A DNA stretch of 64,000 bases, from positions 8,131,922 through 8,195,921 of the forward strand of contig NZ_CP048289.1 in NCBI RefSeq assembly GCF_014084105.1, written 5' to 3'. The stretch comes from Streptacidiphilus sp. P02-A3a. GTDB taxonomy: Bacteria; Actinomycetota; Actinomycetes; Streptomycetales; Streptomycetaceae. Of the stretch, positions 1 to 8,238 are shown one piece after another. The notes under the pieces were generated by a model. That model saw nothing but the letters and a program-made list of their open reading frames with translations, had not been told where the DNA came from and did not search any database. Position 1 is the first letter of the stretch, and every line of letters begins with the position of its first letter. A program made the position numbers and the translations under genes.

Positions 1-1013
1 ATGACCATGGGGATGGTGGCCACCCCGGCCATGATCGGCGACTCGTCCCGGGAGAGCTGGAAGAACTGGCTGAGGAAGGTGGTGGTGCCGTACATCCCGA
101 CACCGACCATGACCGAGGCGACCAGCGCCAGCACCACGGTCCGGTAGCGGAACAGGCTGATCGGGATCACCGGGTTCTCCGCCCGCTGTTCGACCCGGAC
201 CGCGAGCAGGCCCAGCAGCAGGCTGCCGAGCACCATGGCCACGGTCTGCCAGGACTCCCAGGCGAAGGACTGCCCGGCGATGGTCACCCAGACCAGCAGC
301 AGGCTGACGCTGGCGGCGATCAGGGTGGCGCCCAGGTAGTCGATCTTCACCTGCCGCCGGACCGTCGGCAGGTGCAGCGTCTTCTGCAGGATCACGATGG
401 CGATCAGCGCCAGCGGCACGCAGATGTAGAAGCACCAGCGCCAGCCGAGCCAGGAGGTGTCCACGATGGTGCCGCCGATCAGCGGTCCGCTGACGGTGGC
501 CAGGGCGAAGGCCATGCCCAGGTAGCCGCTGTAGCGGCCGCGCTGGCGCGGGGAGATCATCGCGGCCATGCAGACCTGGGCCAGTGCCGACATCCCGCCG
601 ACACCGATGCCCTGGACCACGCGGCAGGCGATCAGCTCGGCCGGGGTCTGCGAGAGCCCGGCGAGGGCCGAGGCGACGATGTAGATCACCAGCGATATCT
701 GCACCAGCAGCTTCTTGCTGAACAGGTCGGCCAGCTTGCCCCAGAGCGGGGTGGTCGCGGTGATCGACAGCAGCGCCCCGGCGATGATCCAGGTGTAGGC
801 GGACTCGCCGCCGTGCAGGTCGCTCAGGATCCGGGGCAGCGCGTTGGTGACGATGGTGGACGAGAGCATGGCCGTGAACAGACCGAGGATCAGGCCGGAC
901 AGGGCCTCCATGATCTCCCGGTGGCTCATCGACCCGGCCGGGGCGGCCGGTTCGGCCGCCTGTCGGCCCGCCGCGTGTCGGCCGCCGCTCCTGCTGGGCG
1001 TGCGTATCGCCAT
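1..1013 (-). CDS. MFS drug-efflux transporter (DHA2/EmrB-QacA type), C-terminus beyond window edge
   Basis: Membrane transporter expected to export drugs or other small molecules with protons. The reading frame runs from ATG at 1013 to the left edge without a stop, so about 337 N-terminal residues are visible. A short polar N-terminus is followed by a run of hydrophobic helices. The segment LSSTIVTNALPRI is the DHA2 TM1 signature, WIIAGALL and PLWGKLADLF correspond to motif A, and CRVVQGIGVGG with GPLIGGTIVD are motifs B and C. Such proteins have 14 helices; the last ones lie outside the window. A GAAGGGG ribosome site precedes the ATG. A promoter overlapped by three GTTGC boxes lies directly upstream, so control by a MarR- or TetR-type regulator encoded elsewhere is likely. 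Family assignment is firm; substrate unknown. Confidence 0.9.
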   Translation of the reverse strand, partial: MAIRTPSRSGGRHAAGRQAAEPAAPAGSMSHREIMEALSGLILGLFTAMLSSTIVTNALPRILSDLHGGESAYTWIIAGALLSITATTPLWGKLADLFSKKLLVQISLVIYIVASALAGLSQTPAELIACRVVQGIGVGGMSALAQVCMAAMISPRQRGRYSGYLGMAFALATVSGPLIGGTIVDTSWLGWRWCFYICVPLALIAIVILQKTLHLPTVRRQVKIDYLGATLIAASVSLLLVWVTIAGQSFAWESWQTVAMVLGSLLLGLLAVRVEQRAENPVIPISLFRYRTVVLALVASVMVGVGMYGTTTFLSQFFQLSRDESPIMAGVATIPMV

Positions 1014-1055
1014 GGATGTGCCCCTTCCTGCCCGCCGGGGCAAATCGTTGGTACT

Positions 1056-1090
1056 AGCAACTATAAATTGATTAGTTGCGTGATGCAACT
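1056..1090 (-). promoter_or_regulatory. Promoter and triple GTTGC operator of the MFS gene
   Basis: On the minus strand a -35 TTGCAT (1083-1088) and a -10 TATAGT (1060-1065) are separated by exactly 17 bp. GTTGC motifs overlap both boxes: AGTTGC at 1074-1079 and its inverse GCAACT at 1085-1090 form a 6-bp inverted repeat with a 5-bp gap, and a further GCAACT lies at 1057-1062. A repressor bound here would cover the whole promoter. The regulator is not in the window. Confidence 0.65.
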
Positions 1091-1093
1091 TAG

Positions 1094-2149
1094 CTACACC
1101 AGCGGCATCCGCGTCGCGTCCTCGCGACCCGGCCGCAGCTTGGTGACCACCAGCGAGACGACCGTCCCGACCACCGCCCAGACGACCAGCACCAGCAGCG
1201 GCCCGGTGATCTGCGTCCCGTTGAAGTAGGCGATCGAACGGGTCACCGTGGTCGCCGCGCCGTTCGGCAGCCAGGGGCCGATCGCCCGCCAGAACGGCGG
1301 GATCATCGGCGGCGGGAACACCCCGCCCGCGCTCGGGTTGCCGAGCACCACGAACAGCAGCACCGCCAGGCCGATGCCGACGATGCCGAACAGGCATTCC
1401 AGCGCCATGGTGAACACCCCCACCGCGAACACCAGCAGCGCGCCCACGCCCCACAGTCCGAGGATGCTGCCCGGCAGCGCGTTCAGGATCGGGCCGATGA
1501 TCACCGCGCCGCCGATCCCGGCCGCCACCGAGTACAGCGCCAGTACGCCCAGCCGGATCAGCGCCCGGGCGAAGTTCGCCGGGCGCGCCCCGGCGCTGAT
1601 GCCCAGGATCGAGGCGACCAGGTAGCCGCCGACGCACCAGCCGACCACCAGGTAGAAGGAGGACAGGCCGTCGGCGTCGCCCGAGGCCAGCGGCACCAGG
1701 TCCTCGGTCGCCAGGGTGCGGCCCTGCTTCGCCTCGACGGCGGTGAGCACCTGCTGGATCGCGGTGGCCAGCACCGGCCCCCGGGCGTTGGCCACCAGCA
1801 GCGTGTCCTGGGAACCGCCCGGACGCACGATCAGCGCCGAGTAGACCTTCTGGTCCAGCACCTGCTTGCGCGCCGCCGCCTCGTCGGTCGCCGTCCGGGC
1901 GTCCAGCGGCTGCTTGGGCAGCGCGTTCAGCTCCGCCACCAGCCGGTCGGCGGCCGACGCCGGGGCCGCCACCGCGATCGACGCCTTGTGCGGATACGGG
2001 TGGTGCAGCCCGCCCACGTAGGACACGATGAAACCGAACTGGAGCAGCAGCACCCCGATGACCAGCAGCGCCGCCCGCCCGGTCACCGCATCCCGGAGCT
2101 CTCCGGCGAATCCCCGATCGCGGCGCGCGCCGCTCAGCCCACTCGACAT
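1094..2149 (-). CDS. ABC-2/DUF3533-like integral membrane protein
   Basis: A 351-residue membrane protein. One N-terminal helix (about residues 29-50) is followed by an extracytoplasmic region of about 120 residues, then five or six hydrophobic helices (about 165-340) and a short basic tail. This layout resembles YhgE/Pip-like and DUF3533 proteins and ABC-2 permease subunits, which act in export or envelope functions. No ATPase gene is next to it. It lies upstream of, and in the same direction as, the MFS gene, but that gene has its own promoter. The ATG at 2149 follows a weak ribosome site. An imperfect palindrome 31 bp upstream suggests dedicated control. Exact function is unknown. Confidence 0.75.
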   Translation of the reverse strand: MSSGLSGARRDRGFAGELRDAVTGRAALLVIGVLLLQFGFIVSYVGGLHHPYPHKASIAVAAPASAADRLVAELNALPKQPLDARTATDEAAARKQVLDQKVYSALIVRPGGSQDTLLVANARGPVLATAIQQVLTAVEAKQGRTLATEDLVPLASGDADGLSSFYLVVGWCVGGYLVASILGISAGARPANFARALIRLGVLALYSVAAGIGGAVIIGPILNALPGSILGLWGVGALLVFAVGVFTMALECLFGIVGIGLAVLLFVVLGNPSAGGVFPPPMIPPFWRAIGPWLPNGAATTVTRSIAYFNGTQITGPLLVLVVWAVVGTVVSLVVTKLRPGREDATRMPLV

Positions 2150-2179
2150 ACCTGACGTTCCGTCCGCTCGCGCCGGATA

Positions 2180-2201
2180 TTACAAATCAGACAATTCGTA
2201 A
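2180..2201. promoter_or_regulatory. 22-bp TTAC-AAT...GTAA inverted repeat upstream of the membrane protein gene
   Basis: TTACAAAT at the left and ATTCGTAA at the right form an imperfect inverted repeat in an AT-rich island within GC-rich DNA. A possible -10 TAATAT for the minus-strand gene abuts it. Size and shape fit a TetR- or GntR-type dimer site; the binding protein is not identified. Confidence 0.45.
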
Positions 2202-2279
2202 CATCTGCGGAATCGTTCGACGTCGATCCACGCCGGGGAGCACCCGAGCAGCTGGGGACCGGGGCTCCGGGCCGAACCG

Positions 2280-3479
2280 CTACGGGCCGAGCAGCGCGGG
2301 GGCGCCCGGGTCCTCCAGGATCCGGCGGATGGTCACCAGCGCCGCGCCCAGCAGCGGCCCGCGCCGTCCCAGCGCCGAGACCGACAGCGCCTCGTCCGAC
2401 CAGGGCCGGACCCGGACCCGGGCCGCCAGCTCCCGCCGCATCCCCGGCAGCAGCCAGTCACCGAGCTCCGCGTAGGCGCCGCCGAGGACCACCGCCGCCG
2501 GGTCCACCAGGTTGACGGCCCCGGCCAGGGCGGTGCCCAGGGCCGTCCCGGCCTGCTCCAGCGCCGCCAGTACCCGGGGCTCACCGGCGGCGGCGTGCCG
2601 TGCCAGCGCCGCGATCCGGTCCGCCGGGGGCAGGTCGAGCCCGGCGGCGGCCAGCACCGCCCGCTCGCCCGCGTACTGCTCCAGGCAGCCGTGCGACCCG
2701 CAGGCGCAGGCGGGCCCGTCGGGGTGCACCGGGACGTGTCCGAGCTCCCCGGCGAAGCCGCGCGCCCCCCGGAACAGCCGCCCGCCGACCAGCAGCGCCG
2801 CGCCGATGCCGGCCTCCGCCGAGACGTGGACGACGTCCAGCGCGCCGCCGCGCCACAGCTCGGCCAGCGCGCCGAGGTTGGCCTCGTTCTGCACCCCCAG
2901 CGGCAGCCCGAGCAGCGTCCCCGGCAGCCGCAGTTCGCTCCAGCCCAGGTTGGGGGCGCGCACGACGGTGTTCGCGCCGTCGTCCACCAGGCCGGGGACG
3001 GCCAGGGTCGCGCCGACCGGGCGCAGTCCGGACCGCCGCGCCTCGGCGACCACGCCCTCGGCCAGCCCGGTCAGCTCGGCCAGTACCGCCGCCGCCGGGC
3101 GCTCGCGGTTGTCGACCGCGATCCGCGCCTGCGCCCTGACCTCGCCGCTGAGGTCGACCACGCAGGCCGCCAGCTGCCCGACGCCGACTTCGAGGCCGAG
3201 CCCGGCCGGGCCGGTCGGGCTGAGCGACAGCGCGTTGCCGGGCCGTCCGACCCGCCCGCTCGGGGCCGGGCCGAGCTCGACCACCAGGCCGTCCCGCATC
3301 AGCTCCACCACCAGGCTGGAGACGGCGGCCCGGGTGAGCCCGGTGACGGCGGCGGCGTCGGCCCGCGACAGCGGGGCGCGCGCGGCGACCGCGCCCAGCA
3401 CCAGCGCCAGGTTCTGCCGACGCATGCCCTGCTGCGAGGCCGGACCGCGCTCGTCGGGGTGGCGGTCAACACTCGGCAT
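2280..3479 (-). CDS. xylR: ROK-family transcriptional repressor of xylose genes
   Basis: A 399-residue ROK protein. An N-terminal winged helix-turn-helix (about residues 20-85, LSRADAAAVTGLTRAAVSS) precedes a ROK sugar-kinase-like domain. The zinc-binding signature CACGSHGCLEQYAG is present near residue 255. Regulators of this class bind operator DNA without sugar and release it when xylose or a related sugar binds. The gene lies downstream of xylB on the same strand, and xylA diverges beyond it, so the context supports a XylR role rather than NagC-type control. Only 100 bp separate it from xylB, including a minisatellite, so it may be co-transcribed with xylB. Confidence 0.88.
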   Translation of the reverse strand: MPSVDRHPDERGPASQQGMRRQNLALVLGAVAARAPLSRADAAAVTGLTRAAVSSLVVELMRDGLVVELGPAPSGRVGRPGNALSLSPTGPAGLGLEVGVGQLAACVVDLSGEVRAQARIAVDNRERPAAAVLAELTGLAEGVVAEARRSGLRPVGATLAVPGLVDDGANTVVRAPNLGWSELRLPGTLLGLPLGVQNEANLGALAELWRGGALDVVHVSAEAGIGAALLVGGRLFRGARGFAGELGHVPVHPDGPACACGSHGCLEQYAGERAVLAAAGLDLPPADRIAALARHAAAGEPRVLAALEQAGTALGTALAGAVNLVDPAAVVLGGAYAELGDWLLPGMRRELAARVRVRPWSDEALSVSALGRRGPLLGAALVTIRRILEDPGAPALLGP

Positions 3480-3516
3480 GGGGCCCCCGGGGCACGGTCG
3501 TCGGCATCAGCGTGAC

Positions 3517-3582
3517 GGACTGGTCAGGACTGGCTGGTCAGGACTGGCTGGTCAGGACTGGCTGGTCAGGACTGGCTGGTCA
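3517..3582. repeat. 14-bp tandem repeat at the xylB stop codon
   Basis: Four perfect head-to-tail copies of GGACTGGCTGGTCA occupy 3527-3582, after a shortened copy at 3517-3526. The last three bases of the final copy (3580-3582, TCA) are the complement of the xylB TGA stop. The array fills most of the xylB-xylR gap. Confidence 0.95.
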
Positions 3583-4986
3583 GGACTCCAACAGTGTCCC
3601 GGACCGCCGCAGCGTATCCGCAATGCGCTCCATCGCCCCGGCGTCCCGGGGCAGCGGCTCCAGCAGCACGCCCTCGGCCGTGCCCCAGCGGCGGGCGACC
3701 TCGTCCCCGGGCTCCCCGGTGAGCAGCCCCGCGGCCTGCGCCGCCGCGCCCAGGGCGACCAGCTCCCCCGCAGCCGGGATCCGCACCGGCCGTCCGGACA
3801 GCCGCCGGACCGTCTGCTGCCAGGCCGCGCCCCGCGCGCCGCCGCCGATCAGCAGCAGCTCGCCCCCGGCCTCGGCGTCCGCGCCACCGGCCGCCAGTAC
3901 CTGGTCGAGCGCGGCCAGCAGCGAGTAGGCGGCGCCGTCGTAGGCCGCCTGGAGCAGCTGCCCCGGGGTGGTGTCCTGGCGCAGGCCGTGGAACAGGCCG
4001 GAGGCCAGCGGCAGGTTCGGGGTGCGCTCGCCGTCGAAGTACGGCAGGACGACGGCGGTGCCGCCCGGCTCGACCGCCTGCCGGTCCCGGCCGAGCAGCG
4101 TGGCCACCCGGTCCACCGCGAGCGTGCAGTTCAGCGTGCAGGCGAGCGGCAGCCAGGCGTCCAGCGCGTCGGCGAAGCCGCAGACCGTGCCGCTGGGGTC
4201 GGCCGGGCGGCCGGGGGTGACCGCGTAGACGGTGCCCGAGGTGCCCAGGCTGAGCACCGGGACGCCGGGGCGCAGGCCGAGGCCGAGCGCGGCGGCCATG
4301 TTGTCGCCGGTCCCGGCGGCGACCAGGGCCCCCGCCCGCAGCGGCAGCCCGGGCAGCACCGCGCCCGCCGCCTCACCCGCGCGGACGACGGCGGGCAGCA
4401 TCGGCTCGGCCAGCCCGAGCCGCTCCAGCAGCGCGGTGTCATAGCCGTCCGGGGTCCACCAACCGGTACCGGAGGCGTCGCCCCGGTCGGTGGCGGCGAC
4501 GCCGGTCAGCCGCTCGGTCAGGTAGTCGTGCGGCAGCCGCACCGCCGCGGTGCGGGCCGCCGCCTCGGGCTCCCGCTCCCGCAGCCACTGCCACTTGGCG
4601 GCGGTGAACGACGCCCCGGGGACGCTCCCGGCGCGCTCGGCCCAGACCTTCGGCCCGTACTCGGCGACCAGCGCGGCGGCCTGCGGAGCGGAGCGGACGT
4701 CGTTCCACAGCAGCGCCGGGCGGACCGGCTCCCCGGCCGCGTCCAGGGTGACCAGGCCGTGCTGCTGGCCGCCGACGGAGACGGCGGCGGCCCGGTCGGC
4801 CCAGCCGGTCTGCCCGACGGCCTCGCCCAGCGCGGCCCACCACTGGCGCGGATCGCTCTCGCGGCCCGCGCCGCCGCTCACGGTGTGCGCGGCCCGGCCC
4901 TCGCCGACCACCTCGCCGCTGTCCACGTCCACGGCCAGGGCCTTGGTCGACTGCGTGGAGCTGTCCACCCCGATGACCACCTGCAC
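3580..4986 (-). CDS. xylB: Xylulokinase
   Basis: FGGY-family sugar kinase of 468 residues that phosphorylates D-xylulose to xylulose 5-phosphate for the pentose phosphate pathway. The N-terminus GVDSSTQSTKALAVD is the phosphate-1 motif of the ASKHA fold. GGQQHGLVTLD matches the XylB substrate loop, GTGDNMAAALGLG and LSLGTSGTVYAV form the second half, and IGGGARGAAW is the adenosine motif. Length matches actinobacterial XylB. It is divergent from xylA, with an AT-rich region between them, and is followed by xylR, so induction by xylose through XylR is expected. Confidence 0.95.
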   Translation of the reverse strand: MQVVIGVDSSTQSTKALAVDVDSGEVVGEGRAAHTVSGGAGRESDPRQWWAALGEAVGQTGWADRAAAVSVGGQQHGLVTLDAAGEPVRPALLWNDVRSAPQAAALVAEYGPKVWAERAGSVPGASFTAAKWQWLREREPEAAARTAAVRLPHDYLTERLTGVAATDRGDASGTGWWTPDGYDTALLERLGLAEPMLPAVVRAGEAAGAVLPGLPLRAGALVAAGTGDNMAAALGLGLRPGVPVLSLGTSGTVYAVTPGRPADPSGTVCGFADALDAWLPLACTLNCTLAVDRVATLLGRDRQAVEPGGTAVVLPYFDGERTPNLPLASGLFHGLRQDTTPGQLLQAAYDGAAYSLLAALDQVLAAGGADAEAGGELLLIGGGARGAAWQQTVRRLSGRPVRIPAAGELVALGAAAQAAGLLTGEPGDEVARRWGTAEGVLLEPLPRDAGAMERIADTLRRSGTLLES

Positions 4987-5104
4987 GACTGCCTCCAGGT
5001 TCCCGAGCCGGTCGAGGGGCTTCCCCTCGCGGCGGTCTGATACTAATTTGTTTTATGCGATGACGAATACCCCCCTCGCTGATTCCCCGACCGCTGGAGC
5101 CGAC
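4987..5104. promoter_or_regulatory. Divergent xylB/xylA promoter-operator region
   Basis: This 118-bp gap serves both directions. A markedly AT-rich block (about 5038-5070, including ACTAATTTGTTTTATGCG) stands out and is the likely XylR/promoter site. I could not define a clean palindrome. GGAG about 8 nt before 5105 is the xylA ribosome site. Confidence 0.55.
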
Positions 5105-6274
5105 ATGACCGCCCTCATCCCCACCCCCGACGACAAGTTCACCTTCGGCCTGTGGACCGTCGGCTGGCAGGGGCGCGACCCCTTCGGCGACGCCACCCGC
5201 CCGGCGCTGGACCCGGTCGTCACGGTGAACCGGCTCGCCGAGCTCGGCGCGTACGGCGTGACCTTCCACGACGACGACCTGATCCCCTTCGGCAGCGACG
5301 ACAGCGCCCGCGAGGGCCACATCAAGCGCTTCCGCCAGGCCCTGGACGCCACCGGCATGAAGGTGCCGATGGCCACCACCAACCTGTTCACCCACCCGGT
5401 GTTCAAGGACGGCGCGTTCACCTCCAACGACCGCGACGTGCGCCGCTACGCGCTGCGCAAGGTGATCCGCAACATCGACCTGGCGGTCGAGCTCGGCGCG
5501 ACCACCTACGTCGCCTGGGGCGGGCGCGAGGGCTCCGAGTCGGGCGCCGCCAAGGACGTCCGGGTCGCCCTGGACCGGCTCAAGGAGGCCTTCGACCTGC
5601 TCGGCGACTACGTCGTGGAGCAGGGCTACGACCTGCGCTTCGCGATCGAGCCCAAGCCGAACGAGCCCCGCGGCGACATCCTGCTGCCGACCGTCGGCCA
5701 CGCGCTCGCCTTCATCAACTCGCTGGAGCACGCCGACCGGGTCGGCCTGAACCCGGAGGTCGGCCACGAGCAGATGGCGGGCCTGAACTTCCCGCACGGC
5801 ATCGCCCAGGCGCTGTGGCACGGCAAGCTGTTCCACATCGACCTCAACGGCCAGTCCGGCATCAAGTACGACCAGGACCTGCGCTTCGGCGCGGGCGACC
5901 TGCGGCAGGCCTTCTGGCTGGTCGACCTGCTGGAGTCGTCCGACTACACGGGCCCGCGCCACTTCGACTTCAAGCCGCCGCGCACCGAGGACATCGACGG
6001 CGTCTGGGCCTCGGCCGCCGGGAACATGCGCAACTACCTGGCCCTCAAGCAGAAGGCCGCCGCCTTCCGCGAGGACCCGGCGGTCCAGGCCGCGCTGCGC
6101 GCCTCCCGCCTGGACGAGCTGGCCCAACCCACCGTCGGCGACGGCGAATCCCTCACCGACCTGCTGGCCGACCGCTCCGCCTACGAGGACTTCGACGTGA
6201 CCGCCGCCGCCGAGCGCGGCATGGCCTTCGAGCAGCTGGACCAGCTCGCCCTCGACCACCTCCTCGGCATCTGA
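5105..6274 (+). CDS. xylA: Xylose isomerase
   Basis: A 389-residue TIM-barrel enzyme converting D-xylose to D-xylulose with two divalent metal ions. The start ATG at 5105 gives MTALIPTPDDKFTFGLWTVG, which matches the N-terminus and the length of about 388 residues of Streptomyces XylA. Visible active-site segments include VTFHDDDLIPF (catalytic His), YVAWGGREG, FAIEPKPNEPRGD (metal-binding Glu), GLNPEVGHEQMAG and HIDLNGQ. The reading frame is open further upstream, but the ribosome site and homology support 5105. A strong hairpin follows the stop. Confidence 0.97.
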   Translation: MTALIPTPDDKFTFGLWTVGWQGRDPFGDATRPALDPVVTVNRLAELGAYGVTFHDDDLIPFGSDDSAREGHIKRFRQALDATGMKVPMATTNLFTHPVFKDGAFTSNDRDVRRYALRKVIRNIDLAVELGATTYVAWGGREGSESGAAKDVRVALDRLKEAFDLLGDYVVEQGYDLRFAIEPKPNEPRGDILLPTVGHALAFINSLEHADRVGLNPEVGHEQMAGLNFPHGIAQALWHGKLFHIDLNGQSGIKYDQDLRFGAGDLRQAFWLVDLLESSDYTGPRHFDFKPPRTEDIDGVWASAAGNMRNYLALKQKAAAFREDPAVQAALRASRLDELAQPTVGDGESLTDLLADRSAYEDFDVTAAAERGMAFEQLDQLALDHLLGI

Positions 6275-6291
6275 TCCCGCTCACCCGAGCC

Positions 6292-6323
6292 CCTCAGCAG
6301 CTGGTCCCCCGCAGCTGCTGAGG
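6292..6323 (+). terminator. Hairpin terminator after xylA
   Basis: A perfect 12-bp stem (6292-6303 with 6312-6323; core CTCAGCAGCTG) and an 8-nt C-rich loop begin 17 nt after the xylA stop. It lacks a T-tract, as usual for streptomycete terminators. Confidence 0.75.
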
Positions 6324-6450
6324 CCAGGGGGCGCGGCCCCCGCCCGCGCCCCCCTTCCGAGCGACACCGACCTCGCACCGTCCGAAGCCAGCCACCCGGC
6401 CGTACATCGAACGACCGCGCAGTCGAAGGAACTTGTGATAGTCAGATGCC

Positions 6451-7092
6451 GTGACGCCGGGACACGAGCATGCCCTCCTCCACTTCACGCATCTGCGGAA
6501 CCTTCCGTCCATACTCGACGAAGGGTTCATGGTCTCGGACGCGCAGATGCAAGCGCGCGGGGGCGTCCCGGCCGAGTGCGGCGACCGCAACATCAAGGCC
6601 GAACGTCGAACGCGCAAGATCCGGGTGGCACCGCACGGGGCGCCGGCTGACTACGTTCCTTTCTACTTCGCCCCGCGCTCGCCGATGCTCTACGTGATCA
6701 ACAAAGGGCGAGTGGCTACCTACCAGGATGGCCAGCCTCCCCTGATCTACCTGGCCACCACCGTCGGCTCGGTCGTGGCCACAGGCCGACCCTTCGTCTT
6801 CAGCGACGGCAACTGCGCAGCAGTGATCACCGATCACTCCAATGATCTCGCCGAGATCGACAAGTTCGTCGACTGGCCACTCATGCGCGCTCCGAGATGG
6901 GCCAACACAACAGAAGACGGCGACCGCATGCGCCGCCGAATGGCCGAGTTCCTCGTACACGAGCACCTCCCGCTCGCCGCCATTGAGGGCTTCGGCACCT
7001 ACGACGAGCGCGCCACCAACTCCGTGCGGGCACTTTTGGCGGAACGGGGACTCGCCACACCCGTGACTGTCAGACGAGACTGGTACTACTGA
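6451..7092 (+). CDS. darT: DarT-like DNA ADP-ribosyltransferase toxin (DUF4433)
   Basis: A 213-residue DarT-family protein. DarT enzymes use NAD+ to ADP-ribosylate thymidine in single-stranded DNA, blocking replication, and DarTG systems act as phage defence. Visible features are the N-terminal LLHFTHLRNLPSILDEGF segment, PFYFAPRSPMLY (the region containing NAD-contacting residues) and RRMAEFLVHEHLPL, whose Glu corresponds to the catalytic glutamate of the family. The start is GTG 6451: an in-frame stop lies just upstream (6439-6441), and the N-terminus fits the family. The ribosome site is weak. The antitoxin gene follows after 41 bp. Codon use is less GC-biased than in the neighbours, consistent with acquisition by transfer. 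Confidence 0.9.
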   Translation: MTPGHEHALLHFTHLRNLPSILDEGFMVSDAQMQARGGVPAECGDRNIKAERRTRKIRVAPHGAPADYVPFYFAPRSPMLYVINKGRVATYQDGQPPLIYLATTVGSVVATGRPFVFSDGNCAAVITDHSNDLAEIDKFVDWPLMRAPRWANTTEDGDRMRRRMAEFLVHEHLPLAAIEGFGTYDERATNSVRALLAERGLATPVTVRRDWYY

Positions 7093-7133
7093 GTCACGCT
7101 AGACGCCCCAGTCCACACACGGAAAGGTACGAC

Positions 7134-8210
7134 ATGATCACCCGCGGCCACGGCAACCTGCTCCTGGCCGATGCCGACGCCCTCGTCAACACCGTCAACA
7201 CGGTCGGGGTGATGGGCAAAGGCATCGCCTTGCAGTTCAAGCGTGCTTACCCAGCCAACTTCGATGACTACAAGACGGCGTGCGACCACGATGAAGTCGC
7301 TGTGGGCAGGATGCATGTCCACCATATGTCCCAGCTCGATGGACCTCGGTTCATCATCAACTTCCCGACCAAGCGACACTGGCGTTCGCCGTCGCGCCTG
7401 GAGGACATCAGCAGCGGCCTCGCGGCCCTGCGCGAAGTGATCATCAGCGAAGGCATCACCTCCATCGCGGTACCGCCCCTGGGCTGCGGCAACGGGGGGC
7501 TGCTCTGGCAGGACGTCGCGCCCCTCATCGAGCGAGCCCTGGGCGACCTGCCAGGTGTGGAAGTGCGCGTTTGGGCTCCCGAAGGGGCCCCGGATGCCCG
7601 ATCGATGGTCGTCGGCACCGAGGCACCCGGCCTGACCGCCGCGCGCTCGGCCTTCATTGCGGCGCTGAATCGCTACATGAAGAGGGCTATGGACCGCGGC
7701 CTCGCATTCGAAGCCCGGGTCTCACTCATTGAGGCACACAAAATCGCCTTCTTCCTGCAACGACTCGGCCTGCCGCTGAATCTGCAGTTCGACAAGGGCG
7801 TCTACGGCCCCTACGCACCGCGCCTCGACTCGGCCGTCGCGGCGATGGAGGGTCACTACATCTTCGGCTTCGGCGACGGCTCTTCCGGCGCCAAAGCGGT
7901 CCTTGAGCTGGACGATTCGGCCGTCAAGGAGGCCGAAGGGCTGCTTGCCGACGACCAGGGCTTCCAGGACGTCGACTCACGGTTCTCGGCACTCGTGGCG
8001 GGCTTCGAAGACGCCTTCGGCCTGGAGCTGCTGGGCACGGTGCTGTTCACCGCGGACAGCCTCAAGGCTTCTCCTGCAGACCTCGACCAAGTGACCGACT
8101 ACATCCACGAGTGGAACCCGCGTAAGCGTCGACTTTTCACCCGACAGCACGTTGAGACGGCGTGGGCTCGCCTGAGCGAGCAGGGCTTGATCGGAGCCCT
8201 CGTGGCCTAG
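7134..8210 (+). CDS. darG: DarG-like macrodomain antitoxin
   Basis: A 358-residue partner of DarT. The N-terminal macrodomain (about residues 1-150) shows GNLLLADADALVNTVNTVG, VMGKGIALQFK and VPPLGCGNGGLLW, the ADP-ribose-binding loops; in this family it removes ADP-ribose from DNA. The C-terminal half (about 170-358, starting near LIEAHKIAFFLQRLG) is the DarG-specific domain that binds DarT directly. GGAAAGG upstream of ATG 7134 is a much better ribosome site than that of darT, which would favour antitoxin excess. The stop codon lies inside a long palindrome shared with the convergent neighbour. Confidence 0.92.
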   Translation: MITRGHGNLLLADADALVNTVNTVGVMGKGIALQFKRAYPANFDDYKTACDHDEVAVGRMHVHHMSQLDGPRFIINFPTKRHWRSPSRLEDISSGLAALREVIISEGITSIAVPPLGCGNGGLLWQDVAPLIERALGDLPGVEVRVWAPEGAPDARSMVVGTEAPGLTAARSAFIAALNRYMKRAMDRGLAFEARVSLIEAHKIAFFLQRLGLPLNLQFDKGVYGPYAPRLDSAVAAMEGHYIFGFGDGSSGAKAVLELDDSAVKEAEGLLADDQGFQDVDSRFSALVAGFEDAFGLELLGTVLFTADSLKASPADLDQVTDYIHEWNPRKRRLFTRQHVETAWARLSEQGLIGALVA

Positions 8211-8221
8211 GCCACGAGGGC
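8196..8221. terminator. 26-bp perfect palindrome, bidirectional terminator darG/enoyl-CoA hydratase
   Basis: A perfect inverted repeat without a spacer (centre GGCCTAGGCC) spans the darG stop at 8208-8210. The opposite-strand gene ends at 8239, so it can serve both convergent transcripts. Confidence 0.75.
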
Positions 8222-8238
8222 CGACGGTTCCCTCCCCG

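Noticed and set aside
2512..5040. An 842-codon plus-strand frame across xylR/xylB
   Set aside because: Antisense to two recognised genes; low-complexity translation typical of GC-rich shadows.
4439..6259. A 606-codon minus-strand frame across xylA
   Set aside because: Antisense to xylose isomerase, whose sequence is unmistakable on the plus strand.
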